Below are positions 44,418 to 53,990 of a DNA stretch of 64,000 nucleotides, piece after piece. The notes beneath the pieces were generated by a model. That model saw only the letters and a list, made by a program, of their open reading frames with translations. It was not told the DNA's origin and did not search any database. The DNA lies in the NCBI RefSeq assembly GCF_019635455.1, contig NZ_JAHBZJ010000008.1, positions 62,001 to 126,000 on the forward strand, read 5' to 3'. The DNA is from Sphingomonas sp. (lineage in GTDB: Bacteria > Pseudomonadota > Alphaproteobacteria > Sphingomonadales > Sphingomonadaceae). A program made the position numbers and the translations under genes. The first letter of the stretch is position 1. Every line of letters starts with the position of its first letter.

Positions 44418-45437
44418 ATGGCGAACCGGGAGCGGGCGATGATCGATTCCGGCCGCCGCGTCTTCCTTGCCGCCGCCGGCGCGGGCGCGCTGCTGCCCGC
44501 GATCGCGCGGGGGCAGACACCGCCGCCGGGCGCCGGGAAACCCGGTCCGGCGGGATTGCCCGAACCGGGCGAAACGATCGACCTGTGGCCGGGCGGCGCG
44601 CCGGGGATGCCGGCCGCCCCCCCGGTCGAGACGGTCAACGAACGCAGCACCGACAAGCAACTGACCGATCGCGCGGTGTTCGGCATCACCCGCCCGCGCA
44701 TGACCGTGTTCCGCCCGGTGCGCCCCAACGGTGCGGCGGTGCTGATCACCCCGGGCGGCGGATATCGCTGGGTCGTCATCGACAAGGAAGGATATGAGCT
44801 CGGCCGCTGGCTGGCGGCGCGCGGGTTCACCGTCTTCGTCCTCTTCTATCGACTGCCCGGCGAAGGCTGGGCGGCGGGACCGGATGTGGCGCTGTCCGAC
44901 GCGCAGCGCGCGATGCGCCTGATCCGCCACCGCGCCCGCGACTATGGCGTCGATCCGGCACGCGTCGCGGCGATGGGCTTTTCCGCGGGGGGGCATGTCT
45001 GTGCCGATCTGCTCACCCGCTTCGCCGCACCGACCTATCGGCCGGTCGATGCGGCGGACCGGCTGTCGGCCCGCCCGACGGCGGCAGCGCCGATCTATCC
45101 GGTCGTCAGCATGCGCGCGCCCTATGCCCATCCCGGCTCACGCGCGCTGCTCGTCGGCGCGGATGCGGCTCCGGCGCTCGAACGGGCGCATTCCCCCGAT
45201 CTCAACGTGCCGGCCGATGCCCCGCCCACCTTCCTGGTCCATGCCGAGGACGACGATGTCGTTCCGGTCGAAAACAGCCTGATGCTGCGCGCGGCGCTGC
45301 GGGCGCGCGGCGTACCGGTAGAAACGCATCTCTTCACCCATGGCGGCCATGGCTTCGGGTTGCGCAAGGCACTGGGCAAGCCGGTCGCGGCATGGCCCGA
45401 TCTGTTCATCGAATGGGCGAGCGGCCTCATCCTTTAG
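44418..45437 (+). CDS. Alpha/beta hydrolase, esterase-like, Tat-type signal
   Basis: The 339-residue product is an alpha/beta-hydrolase esterase close to bacterial acetylxylan/feruloyl esterase-type proteins: ITPGGGYRWVVIDKEGYELG (oxyanion Gly-rich loop), the nucleophile elbow GFSAGGH, PTFLVHAEDDDVVP with the acid, and THGGHGFGLRKA with the histidine. The N-terminus DSGRRVFLAAAGAGALLPAIA looks like a twin-arginine signal. It should remove ester groups from pectin or hemicellulose in the periplasm; the exact ester is not known. It starts 14 bp after the receptor stop. An ATG at 44439 would also preserve the signal. Confidence 0.85.
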   Translation: MANRERAMIDSGRRVFLAAAGAGALLPAIARGQTPPPGAGKPGPAGLPEPGETIDLWPGGAPGMPAAPPVETVNERSTDKQLTDRAVFGITRPRMTVFRPVRPNGAAVLITPGGGYRWVVIDKEGYELGRWLAARGFTVFVLFYRLPGEGWAAGPDVALSDAQRAMRLIRHRARDYGVDPARVAAMGFSAGGHVCADLLTRFAAPTYRPVDAADRLSARPTAAAPIYPVVSMRAPYAHPGSRALLVGADAAPALERAHSPDLNVPADAPPTFLVHAEDDDVVPVENSLMLRAALRARGVPVETHLFTHGGHGFGLRKALGKPVAAWPDLFIEWASGLIL

Positions 45438-45445
45438 GGGCGGAC

Positions 45446-47032
45446 ATGCGGATCGACCGACGCGGCATGATCGGGGCGGCGCTGGCGGGTGGCAGCGCGG
45501 CACTCGCACCTGCCCGTGCCAGGACGGCGGACGCCGCACCGCAGCGGCGCCGGGGGTTCGACAATCAGCGCATTCCCGACCTTGGCGACGGCCGCTTCCT
45601 CAACCCGCTGATGGCGGGCGACCATCCCGACCCGACGATCCTGAAGGACGGGAAGGACTATTACATGACCTTCTCGACCTTTGATTCCTATCCGGGTCTG
45701 GTCATCTGGCATTCGCGCGACCTGTTGAACTGGCAACCCGTGGGCGCGGCACTGACCCGCAATATCGGATCGGTCTGGGCGCCCGAACTGTGCAAGCATG
45801 GCGGGCGCTATTTCCTCTACGTGCCGACCAAGGGGCCGAACACCAGCTGGGTGATCTGGGCCGACCGGATCGAGGGGCCGTGGAGCGATCCGGTCGATCT
45901 CAACCTGCCCAACCATATCGATCCCGGCCATGCAGTGGGCGAGGACGGATCGCGCTGGCTGTTCCTGTCCGGCGGCGATCGGGTGCGGCTGTCCGATGAC
46001 GGTCTGCGCCGGATCGGCGAACCCGAACATGTCCATGACCCATGGCGCTATCCCGCCGGCGCGATCGTCGAGGGGTTTTCGCCCGAGGGACCCAAGATCA
46101 CCCGGCACAATGGCTGGTTCTATCTCGTCACGGCGGTCGGCGGCACCGCGGGGCCGCCGACCGGCCATATGGTGATCGCCGCACGGTCGCGCTCGCTCCA
46201 CGGCCCGTGGGAGAATTGCCCGCACAACCCGCTGGTCCGCACCACCTCGTCGCAGGAGAAATGGTGGTCGCGCGGCCACGCCACGTTGGTGGAGGGGCCA
46301 GCGGGCGACTGGTGGAGCGTGTATCATGGCTATGAAAATGGCTATTGGACGCTTGGCCGGCAGACGCTGCTCGACCCGGTCGAATGGACGGCGGACGGCT
46401 GGTTCGCGATGCGCGGCGGCGACCTGTCCCGGCCGATCCCCGCCCCGCGCGGGGGCAGCCGCTCGGGGCCGCACGGCATGGCACTGTCGGACCCGTTCCA
46501 AACGCTCGAACTTGGCCGCAAATGGAATTTCTTCCGACCGGCGCCTGACGAGGCCGGGCGCGCGCGTGTCGCCGACGGTTCGCTGTTCCTCGCCGCGCGC
46601 GGCACCGCGCCCTCCTCATCCTCGCCGCTGCTGCTGATCGCGGGGGATCAGGCCTATCGCTTCGAATGCGAGATCGAGGTCGCGGCGGGCGGCACGGCGG
46701 GTCTGATCCTGTTCTATGACGACCGGCTCTATTGCGGCCTCGGCTTTGACGCCGATCGCTTCGTGACCCATCAATATGGCATCGAACGGGCGCGCCCGGC
46801 CAATCCCCATGGCCGCCGGATGCGGATGCGCGTGACCAACGATCGGCACATCGTCACCTATGACACCAGCGGCGATGGCGGCAGGACATGGACGCGTTTC
46901 GACCGGGGGATGGAGGTTTCCGGCTACCACCACAATGTGCGCGGCGGATTCCTGATGCTGCGCCCCGGCCTGTATTCGGCGGGTGCGGGTGAAGCGCGCT
47001 TCACCGATTTCCGGTTCGAGGCGCTGGCCTGA
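45446..47032 (+). CDS. Glycoside hydrolase family 43 protein
   Basis: The 528-residue enzyme has an N-terminal Tat-like signal (RIDRRGMIGAALAGGSAAL). A five-bladed beta-propeller of GH43 type runs from residue about 50 to 330: NPLMAGDHPDPTILKDG (catalytic base Asp), APELCKHGGRYFLYVP and VEGFSPEGPKITRHNG (acid Glu). A C-terminal beta-sandwich (about 340-528) resembles the accessory domain of GH43 xylosidases. GH43 members cleave terminal arabinofuranose or xylose, so an arabinosidase/xylosidase on pectin side chains is likely. The gene ends the rightward operon; the LacI gene follows convergently after 6 bp. Confidence 0.9.
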   Translation: MRIDRRGMIGAALAGGSAALAPARARTADAAPQRRRGFDNQRIPDLGDGRFLNPLMAGDHPDPTILKDGKDYYMTFSTFDSYPGLVIWHSRDLLNWQPVGAALTRNIGSVWAPELCKHGGRYFLYVPTKGPNTSWVIWADRIEGPWSDPVDLNLPNHIDPGHAVGEDGSRWLFLSGGDRVRLSDDGLRRIGEPEHVHDPWRYPAGAIVEGFSPEGPKITRHNGWFYLVTAVGGTAGPPTGHMVIAARSRSLHGPWENCPHNPLVRTTSSQEKWWSRGHATLVEGPAGDWWSVYHGYENGYWTLGRQTLLDPVEWTADGWFAMRGGDLSRPIPAPRGGSRSGPHGMALSDPFQTLELGRKWNFFRPAPDEAGRARVADGSLFLAARGTAPSSSSPLLLIAGDQAYRFECEIEVAAGGTAGLILFYDDRLYCGLGFDADRFVTHQYGIERARPANPHGRRMRMRVTNDRHIVTYDTSGDGGRTWTRFDRGMEVSGYHHNVRGGFLMLRPGLYSAGAGEARFTDFRFEALA

Positions 47033-47038
47033 CCGGGG

Positions 47039-48064
47039 TCAGCCCGGCGACCTGCTGCTCGCCCGCTGGCGCAGGTTGACCGGCACGTCGGCGTCCTCCG
47101 CCGGCTGATCGTCGATGCGCCTGAGCAATGCGGCGACGAGCATGCGGCCGGCGGCTTCGGTATCCTGTTCGACGGTCGACAGGGACGGACGTGCATGCGC
47201 GCTGCTGCGGATGCCGTCGAAGCCGATCACCGCGACATCCTCTGGCACCGCCAGACCGCGATCGCGCAACGCCGAAAGCGCGCCGATGGCGAGCAGGTCG
47301 CCCGCCGCGAACACGCCGTCGAAACGGGTTCCGGACTCGAGCAGGCCCTCGATCGCCGCGCGCCCCTGCGCCTCGCGCGGGCCGGTCGCTGCCTGATCGA
47401 CGTCGATCAGCTCCAGCCCCGCCTCCGCCAGCCGCACGGCACAGCCCGTTCGCCGATCCTGATAGGCGACATGGTGCGCATGACCCGGCCCGATGAACGC
47501 GACACGGCGACACCCACCGGCGATCAGGTGGCCGGCCGCGAGTGCGCCGGCGGCGCGGTTGTCGCAACGGATGCTGGGAATGCGCATGTCCGGCGCGCCC
47601 CAGGCGACGATCCGCCTGCCCTCAGCGTTCAGCGCCGCGAAGCGCGCCCACCCCTGTTCGGCGCTGACACTGCCGAGAACGATGGTGCCGTCCGCGTCAC
47701 GCTCCGCCTCGAAATCGCAGTTGCGGTCCGATCCGTTGGGCTGAAGCGACAACAGGATGCGATAGCCGCGCGCGGCGGCCGCCGTCTCGATCGCGGCGAT
47801 CAGATCCCAATAGAGCGGATTGACCTCGCGCGGCTTCAGATCGTCCGGCAACAGGATCACCAGCGCGATGCACCGCGTCCGCGCACCGCGAAGCCGCATT
47901 GCGCGCCGGTCGGGAACATAGCCGATTTCCCGTGCGATGCGCAGGATGCGCGCGCGCGTCTCCGCGCTGACCCGCGGCGAATCGCGCACCGCGAGCGACA
48001 CGGTCGGCTGCGAAACGCCCGCCAGCGCCGCGACGTCGAACGATGTGGGCGGCCGCGTCTTCAC
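47039..48064 (-). CDS. LacI-family transcriptional regulator
   Basis: The 341-residue protein has the LacI head (FDVAALAGVSQPTVSLAVRD, GYVPDRRAMRL) and a periplasmic-binding-like effector domain: RCIALVILLPDDL, AGGCRRVAFIGPGH, VFAAGDLLAIGALSALRDRG and VAVIGFDGIRSSAHARPSL. GTG start. It faces the GH43 gene and is separated by 94 bp from the acyl-CoA synthetase gene, so its target is not evident. It may regulate the nearby receptor operon or an unlinked sugar system. It is not closely similar to the repressor at 27.6 kb. Confidence 0.88.
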   Translation of the reverse strand: MKTRPPTSFDVAALAGVSQPTVSLAVRDSPRVSAETRARILRIAREIGYVPDRRAMRLRGARTRCIALVILLPDDLKPREVNPLYWDLIAAIETAAAARGYRILLSLQPNGSDRNCDFEAERDADGTIVLGSVSAEQGWARFAALNAEGRRIVAWGAPDMRIPSIRCDNRAAGALAAGHLIAGGCRRVAFIGPGHAHHVAYQDRRTGCAVRLAEAGLELIDVDQAATGPREAQGRAAIEGLLESGTRFDGVFAAGDLLAIGALSALRDRGLAVPEDVAVIGFDGIRSSAHARPSLSTVEQDTEAAGRMLVAALLRRIDDQPAEDADVPVNLRQRASSRSPG

Positions 48065-48158
48065 CTCTGTTGCAATCCCGCGATACCGGCCCGCCGCCGG
48101 CGCGCCCGACCCTAGGTCCGCGCGGCGACCGCCGCAATCGCCGGATTGCCGAGCGACC

Positions 48159-49757
48159 TCAGCGCACCGATGCGGCGCGCGCGGTCAGCGCGACCTTGTC
48201 GAGCTTGCCGGTTGCGAGCACCGGAAGCGGTTCGCGCTCGAACCGCCATTCACGCGGCACGCAGAAATAGGCGAGACGTTCACGCGCGAAGGTAGAGAGT
48301 TCGTCCGCCGTCGCGACGGTATCCGGTCGCAGCCGGACGAACGCGACCACGGTTTCGCCAAGCTGTTCGTCGGGCGTGCCGACGACCGCGATCTCGGCGA
48401 CGCAGGGATGTTCCAGCATCGCCGCCTCGACATGCGCGCACGAGATGTTCTCGCCGCCCCGGATGATCATGTCCTTCGCCCGGCCGGTGATGAAGATGAA
48501 TCCGTCCGGATCGATCCGGGCCAGGTCGCCGGTCGCGTACCAGCCCTCGGCGTCGATCGGTTGCACGCCGGTTTCCCAATAGCCGATCATCAGCGCCGCC
48601 GAACGAACGTGCAATTCCCCCTGCCCCGTGGCATCGGGGTCTGCGATGCGAACCTCCACTCCGGGGATCGCCTTGCCCACCGTGCCGCCCTTCTCGACGA
48701 TCTGGGGCAGCGTGGTGAGCGTGATGAACGCATGCTCCGTCATGCCGTAGCCGCTGGCGAAACGGTCGGCGGCGGCGGGAAGCCGCGCGCGAACCTGGGC
48801 GAGCAGCGTGTCGGAGATGTGCATCCCGCCCGAACTCGGCGCAACGAGACTGTCGGTATCGTAGCGGTCGAAGTCGGGATGCTGCATCAACCGCATGAAC
48901 ATCGTCGGCACCGCCTGCCACGCGGTAATGCGTTCGCGCTCGATCAGGGCGAGCGCCTCTTCGGGCCGGAATTTTCCTTCGAGCAGTACCATGCGGTTGC
49001 CGTCGATCAGGTTCGCGATACCGGTGACGAGCGCGCCGTTGTGGAACATTGGTGTCGTCATCAGCGACACCCGCTGCCCACCGGGTCCGTCCGGGATCGG
49101 CGCGCGGCCGTTCTGGAGGATGTGAAACGTCTGTTGCGACCAGATGAGGATGCGGTGCGAAAGCTGGACCCCCTTGGGCGCACCTGTGCTGCCGGCAGTG
49201 AACACGATCGCGGCAAGATCGTCTTCATGTGTGTGCGGGCGCGGATCATCGACCGGCCCTTCGACGCGCGCATGCCACCAGCCCGAAAGGTCGGCGGGGT
49301 GCAGCCGCGTCGGCGCCTCCGCGCCCGTCATCGATTCGGACAGGTCGAGGTCGGTCACCACCAGCGCCGGCCGGATCCGCGCGATCGCGCCCGCGGCCTC
49401 TCGTTCGCTCCACCAGCGATTGCCAAAGACCGGGACCGCACCGATCCGGAACGCCGCCCATTGGAGCAGCAGGATTTCAGGGCAATTGTAGAGGATCATC
49501 ATCACCCGCTCGCCACGTGCGACCCCGAGACGCGAGAGCCGCTCGGCGGCGGCGGCCACCGCGCGATGAAAGGCCGAGAAGCTGATCCGCCGGTCGCCCT
49601 GCACGATCAGGTCGAGATCGTCGCGATCGGGCGCCAGATCGCACAGGTCGAGAACGTGGCGCAGGCGCTGTTTCCACGCGAGGATCGGCCGGCCGTGCGC
49701 CATTGTCCGTTCGAGTTCGCGCCATTCGGGTCCAGCGAGATAGTCGGTGACCGGCAT
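48159..49757 (-). CDS. AMP-binding acyl-CoA synthetase (ACS paralogue 1)
   Basis: The 532-residue adenylate-forming enzyme has the P-loop-like IVFTAGSTGAPKGV, the adenine-binding YGMTE, the WYATGDLARIDPDGFIFITGR block, the NISCAHVEAAMLEH hinge and the C-terminal catalytic lysine in TGKLDK. It should activate a carboxylic acid to its CoA thioester. It shares the unusual GNRWWSE, TTPMFHNGA and RGGENISC stretches with the synthetase at 58.8 kb, so the two are paralogues. ATG at 49757 is chosen; upstream methionines would overlap the dehydrogenase. Last gene of the leftward four-gene operon. Confidence 0.9.
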   Translation of the reverse strand: MPVTDYLAGPEWRELERTMAHGRPILAWKQRLRHVLDLCDLAPDRDDLDLIVQGDRRISFSAFHRAVAAAAERLSRLGVARGERVMMILYNCPEILLLQWAAFRIGAVPVFGNRWWSEREAAGAIARIRPALVVTDLDLSESMTGAEAPTRLHPADLSGWWHARVEGPVDDPRPHTHEDDLAAIVFTAGSTGAPKGVQLSHRILIWSQQTFHILQNGRAPIPDGPGGQRVSLMTTPMFHNGALVTGIANLIDGNRMVLLEGKFRPEEALALIERERITAWQAVPTMFMRLMQHPDFDRYDTDSLVAPSSGGMHISDTLLAQVRARLPAAADRFASGYGMTEHAFITLTTLPQIVEKGGTVGKAIPGVEVRIADPDATGQGELHVRSAALMIGYWETGVQPIDAEGWYATGDLARIDPDGFIFITGRAKDMIIRGGENISCAHVEAAMLEHPCVAEIAVVGTPDEQLGETVVAFVRLRPDTVATADELSTFARERLAYFCVPREWRFEREPLPVLATGKLDKVALTARAASVR

Positions 49758-49785
49758 CTTGTATCCCTGATCGTCGGGTTGCGGC

Positions 49786-50871
49786 TCAGGCGGTGACACA
49801 GACGCCAAGCGCGAGCTCATCGGCGCCGCCCCCTTCCAATGTTGTGATTGCGCGATCGGCCTGGTCGAGGCTGAAGCGATGGGTATGCAGCAGGTGCAGC
49901 GGGCGCCGCCGCGCCACGATCGTTTCGATCGCCCGGTCATAGCCCCAGTCGCCAGGCCCGTTCACGCCCCGGACGGTCAGTGCCTTGTGCAAAAGCTGAT
50001 CGGAGGCGATCGGGACCTGCGCTCCCTTCACCCCGACGACGACGATGGTCGCGCCTAGCGCCGCCATGTCGATCGCGGCGTTCATCGCCCATGGTGCGTG
50101 GGGCGTAAGATCAACGATCCGCTGCGCGCCACCGCCGCAGATTTCCCGCACGCTGGCGACGATGTCCGTGGTCCGGGAATCGAGCACGTGCGTCGCGCCG
50201 AATGCACGGGCCAGTTCGGCCTTGCGGGGATCCCCGCGCCCGATCATCACAATGTTGCGGGCGCCCGCTTCCTGCGCGGCCATCGCACCGGCGATCCCGC
50301 GCAGGCCGGGGCCGAGGATGACGACATCATCGCCCGGTTCGGTGCCGGCCGCGCGCACGGTCCATTCAAAGCCGCCCGCCAGCGCATTGTGCAGGGCCGC
50401 CTCGGCAATCGGGATGGAGTCGGGGATCAGGTGGACCCGCGACCCGGGGTGGACAAGCATATATTCCGAGAACGCGCCCCATAGCGCACCATCCGCATCG
50501 ATCGGCCGGCGCCCGTAGACGAAACGGCGCTCACACAGCTCTGGAGCCTCTCGCGCACATCGGCCGCAGCGGCGGCAGGGGGCGACCGGTTCGACGACGA
50601 TGCGATCGCCCGTGGCGACACCCCATCGCGCCACCGCTTCGGGCGTGATCGCCGCGACATGGCCTACCGCCTCGTGACCGCGCACCACCGGATATTCCCG
50701 GTCGCTTCCGGCGCCGAACGATCCGGCATAGTGGCTGACATCGCTGCCGCAGACTCCATTCGCCTCGACCCGCAGCAAGATCTGGCCAGGTGCGATTGCT
50801 TCCGGCACCGGGAAGTGCGCCATTTCCATATGGCGCACGGCGGTCTGGACCATGGCGCGGCTGACGGTCAT
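49786..50871 (-). CDS. Zinc-dependent alcohol dehydrogenase family protein
   Basis: The 361-residue medium-chain dehydrogenase has the catalytic-zinc Cys (GVCGSDVSHY) and GHE (RGHEAVGHV), and the structural-zinc cluster CRRCGRCAREAPELC with four cysteines. The NAD(P)-binding segment (VVILGPGLRGIAGAMAAQEA) lacks the usual second Gly of GxGxxG in the standard place. It probably oxidises an alcohol released by hydrolysis of an ester, which would fit the Baeyer-Villiger/esterase genes of the same cluster. Translation overlaps the MFS gene (ATGA) and 28 bp separate it from the synthetase. Confidence 0.88.
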   Translation of the reverse strand: MTVSRAMVQTAVRHMEMAHFPVPEAIAPGQILLRVEANGVCGSDVSHYAGSFGAGSDREYPVVRGHEAVGHVAAITPEAVARWGVATGDRIVVEPVAPCRRCGRCAREAPELCERRFVYGRRPIDADGALWGAFSEYMLVHPGSRVHLIPDSIPIAEAALHNALAGGFEWTVRAAGTEPGDDVVILGPGLRGIAGAMAAQEAGARNIVMIGRGDPRKAELARAFGATHVLDSRTTDIVASVREICGGGAQRIVDLTPHAPWAMNAAIDMAALGATIVVVGVKGAQVPIASDQLLHKALTVRGVNGPGDWGYDRAIETIVARRRPLHLLHTHRFSLDQADRAITTLEGGGADELALGVCVTA

Positions 50872-52145
50872 GCGGCGGCTCCAGGAGCGTCCGCAGCAGG
50901 CTCTTCCGGATAGCGGCCGAGCGACGCGACGAGGGCCGCCGCGCCGACAAACGCGAGGATCATCGCATGCAGCGCGAGATTGAACGATCCCGTCATGTCG
51001 TGGATGAGCGCGGTCGCCTGGGGACCCAGACCGGTGAACAACAGCATCAACCCCGCGAACACCCCGAAAAAAGTCGCGAAATTGCGCGAGCCGAAATAGC
51101 GCGAGATCAGATAGGCGATGACGTCGAGTTCGGCACCGAGCGAGAAGCCGAAAGCCAGCGCGGCGACTGCGGCCTCGACCGCAGAAAGCTGATCACGCGC
51201 CAGCAACGCCACGCATCCGATCACCGGCACAATGAAGCTGATCGGGCCGACGATCCGACCCTCGACGCGGTCCAGCAGGAAGCCGGTCGAGACGCGTCCG
51301 ACCAGCGATGCGATTCCGATGAATACCGCGATCGACGCCGCCTCGCCGCTGTCGATCCCCTTGGACCCCAGCAGCGGCACGAAATTGACGACCGACGCGG
51401 TCGTCGCGCCGGTGACCAGACAGGCGGCGGCACCCAGCCGGACGAAGCGGCCCGTCATCAGCAATGCACGGACGTCCGGCGATAGCAGCGGTTTGCGCCC
51501 GACCGGTGCCGCGACGGTCGAAGGCGGGCGCCCTGGCCGAAACGCCAGCCAGAAGAACGGGAGGGCGCCGATGGCGAATACCAGCGCAAGCAACCGGTAT
51601 GCGCCGCGCCAGCCCAACGCCTCGATCAGCTGATGCGAGACGAGCGGCCAGAGGGCGGAAGCGAAGCTCGACCCGCACAACGCCAGGCTCAGCGCGATAC
51701 CGCGATATCGGGTGAACCGCGTGACGACGCCGGCGGCCCACACGGTCGGTTTGGTGACGAGTGCGGCGACGCCGACCAGGATCGACGCCGCCCACCAGCT
51801 CCAGATCGATCCGGAAGCGAGGGATAGCGCCGCGAGCGCGGCGGCGAACAGACCAAGGCCCCAAAGGCCAACGAGACGCGACCCGACCCGATCGACGATG
51901 ATGCCGATCAACGGCGAGAGGAAAAAGACGATGACCCCGACGATCGTCAGCGTGCCAAGTATACCGGCCGAACTCCATCCGGTGTCCCGCGCGATCGGAC
52001 CGAGAAAAGTGCCGATCGAAAACGTGTGAACGACGCCGAGAAACTGACCGAACGCGGCCATGAAGATCAGCAGACCGCCCCGCAGTCCATCGCCCCGGCG
52101 ATCCGCGACGATCGTCGTCTCAGGTGTCGCGACCGCGCCGGTCAT
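50868..52145 (-). CDS. MFS transporter
   Basis: The 425-residue protein has about twelve hydrophobic helices and the MFS loop SPLIGIIVDRVGSR after the second helix. The layout is like the monocarboxylate/oxalate type of MFS proteins (GGLLIFMAAFGQFLGVVHTFS first helix, TGFLLDRVEGRIVGP in the second half). It likely imports the substrate or a carboxylate intermediate of the cluster. Both ends overlap neighbours by four bases (ATGA), so it is fully embedded in the operon. Substrate not predictable from sequence. Confidence 0.85.
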   Translation of the reverse strand: MTGAVATPETTIVADRRGDGLRGGLLIFMAAFGQFLGVVHTFSIGTFLGPIARDTGWSSAGILGTLTIVGVIVFFLSPLIGIIVDRVGSRLVGLWGLGLFAAALAALSLASGSIWSWWAASILVGVAALVTKPTVWAAGVVTRFTRYRGIALSLALCGSSFASALWPLVSHQLIEALGWRGAYRLLALVFAIGALPFFWLAFRPGRPPSTVAAPVGRKPLLSPDVRALLMTGRFVRLGAAACLVTGATTASVVNFVPLLGSKGIDSGEAASIAVFIGIASLVGRVSTGFLLDRVEGRIVGPISFIVPVIGCVALLARDQLSAVEAAVAALAFGFSLGAELDVIAYLISRYFGSRNFATFFGVFAGLMLLFTGLGPQATALIHDMTGSFNLALHAMILAFVGAAALVASLGRYPEEPAADAPGAAA

Positions 52146-53896
52146 GCGCCGGCACGTGCAAACGCGCGAGGCGCCGGGGCCGATTGCTGACCGCGTACCA
52201 GCCGTCCCGGCAGCGCCCCGGTCGGCGCGCCGTTCCGATAGGTGATCTCGCCCGACACGATCGTCGCGACATAGCCCTCGGCCCCTTGATCGAGCCGCTT
52301 GCCGCCGGCGGGCAGATCATGCCGCATCTCGGGAGCGCTGAGCGTCAGGCGATCGAAATCGATGACGTTCACATCTGCCTTGTACCCCGGCTTCAATCGG
52401 CCGCGATCGCCAAAGCCGACCAGGTCGGCCGGCTTGCCGGTCAGTTGCGCGATTCCGTCGGCAAGATCGAAACGCTCGTCCCCGCTGGCGTCGCGGACCC
52501 AGCGGGTGAGGAAATAGGTCGGAAAGCTCGAATCGCAGACAAGTCCGTAATGCGCACCGCCATCGGCAAGCGCCATGACGGTATTGGGATCGCCGAGCAT
52601 CTCGCGCACCGCGCGCGAATCGCCGTGGCGGTAATTCGCGACCGGCCAGAACAAAAGCGCCCTGCCGTCGCGCTCGAGCAGCAGGTCGTAGACATGCTCC
52701 TCATAGGATTTACCGAGCGCCGCCGCCTTGCGATCGACCCGCTCCGAAGGATCGGGTTCATAATTGGGTGGATCGCCGAGCGGGTAGGACTCGCGCGCAC
52801 CGGCGATGCGACGCAAGGTCATCGGATCCGATTCATCGGCCTGTTCCGACAACAGCTGTGCGCGGAACGCCGGATCGCGCATCCGCGCCACCTTTTCCGC
52901 CAACGGCAACTGCGCGATCGCCCTGAAACTCGGATGCAGCATGAACGGATTGAAGCTGAGGTCGAGCCCGTAGAGCGTCCCGACGCCACGCGGCGCCACC
53001 TGCGCGCGGATCGGCAGGCCATCGGCGACAGCCTGGGCCATCAGGTCGATCGAATCGCGCCACGCCTCGGGATCGCCCGAAGGCAGCTGCATCAGCGAAT
53101 AGGAAAGCGGACGCCGCGCGACTTCCGCGATCCGGCGCATCAGGCGAAATTCTTCGGCGGGCGGATTATCGACGTTCGGGATCAGCTGAAAGACGCCCGC
53201 ACCCGCATCGCACAGGCCTGCGGCCAGCGCGTTGAGTTCGACCTCTTCGGAAAACAGGCTGGGGATCGGCGCGCCTTGGGTCGTCCGGTGGAGCATGTTG
53301 CGAGAGGTGGATATCCCGACCGCGCCCGCCCGGATCGCCTCGGCGGTCAATTCGCGCATTCGGGCAAGATCGTCGGCGGTGGGCGGATCGAAACTCGCGG
53401 CGCGCTCGCCCATCACATAGACGCGCAGCGCCGAATGCGGCAGCTGCGCGGCGAAATCGACGTCGAGCCGGCGTTCGGCCATCGCGTCGAGATAGTCAGG
53501 GAAGGTTTCCCAGTTCCAGGGAACACCCTGGATCATCACGACTTCGGGAACGTCCTCGACACCCTCCATCACTTCGACCAGAATGTCGCGCTGATGCGGA
53601 CGGCACGGGGCGAAGCCGACCCCGCAATTGCCCATGACGACGGTGGTGACACCGTGCAGCGAGGTGGGGCCGAGCCGGTCGCTCCAGCTTGCCTGGCCAT
53701 CATAATGGGTATGCACATCGACGAAACCGGGCGTCACCAGCATGCCCGTCGCGTCGATCTCTTCGCGCCCGGAGCCATCGATCCGCCCGATCGCCGCGAT
53801 CACCTGACCCTCGATCGCGACATCGGCGACACGCGGCGCGCCGCCCTCGCCGTCATGGATGGTCCCGTTACGAATGACGATGTCATATTTGGCCAT
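52142..53896 (-). CDS. Amidohydrolase family 3 protein, N-acyl-D-amino-acid deacylase-like
   Basis: The 584-residue protein belongs to the D-aminoacylase-type amidohydrolases: IRNGTIHDGEGG start, the metal motif VDVHTHYDGQ, a GVTTVVMGNCGVGFAP region, GAVGISTSRN, and the C-terminal DGGAHYGLVCD and KADVNVIDFD strands. Such enzymes cleave amide or similar C-N/C-O bonds with one or two metal ions. In catabolic clusters of sphingomonads, members without amino-acid substrates are common, so deacylase activity should not be assumed. It leads the leftward four-gene operon and has a GGAGAGGA ribosome-binding site. Operator and promoter lie within 100 bp upstream. Confidence 0.83.
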   Translation of the reverse strand: MAKYDIVIRNGTIHDGEGGAPRVADVAIEGQVIAAIGRIDGSGREEIDATGMLVTPGFVDVHTHYDGQASWSDRLGPTSLHGVTTVVMGNCGVGFAPCRPHQRDILVEVMEGVEDVPEVVMIQGVPWNWETFPDYLDAMAERRLDVDFAAQLPHSALRVYVMGERAASFDPPTADDLARMRELTAEAIRAGAVGISTSRNMLHRTTQGAPIPSLFSEEVELNALAAGLCDAGAGVFQLIPNVDNPPAEEFRLMRRIAEVARRPLSYSLMQLPSGDPEAWRDSIDLMAQAVADGLPIRAQVAPRGVGTLYGLDLSFNPFMLHPSFRAIAQLPLAEKVARMRDPAFRAQLLSEQADESDPMTLRRIAGARESYPLGDPPNYEPDPSERVDRKAAALGKSYEEHVYDLLLERDGRALLFWPVANYRHGDSRAVREMLGDPNTVMALADGGAHYGLVCDSSFPTYFLTRWVRDASGDERFDLADGIAQLTGKPADLVGFGDRGRLKPGYKADVNVIDFDRLTLSAPEMRHDLPAGGKRLDQGAEGYVATIVSGEITYRNGAPTGALPGRLVRGQQSAPAPRAFARAGA

Positions 53897-53943
53897 ACCC
53901 GATCCTCTCCACGCCGATCCGCGATGCGTGTCGCCGGAATCTA

Positions 53944-53990
53944 GTTCGCGTGCGAACCATTTAAATATGGCATCGCTTTGGGTCGATCAA
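53944..53990 (-). promoter_or_regulatory. Promoter of the amidohydrolase operon with 14-bp dyad operator (site A)
   Basis: Read on the minus strand, TTGATC (53990-53985) and TATTTA (53967-53962) are 17 bp apart. Four bases further downstream lies the operator GTTCGC-GT-GCGAAC (53944-53957), a perfect six-base-arm inverted repeat. It would cover the transcription start, a position typical of repression. It is one of four related sites in this region. Confidence 0.6.
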
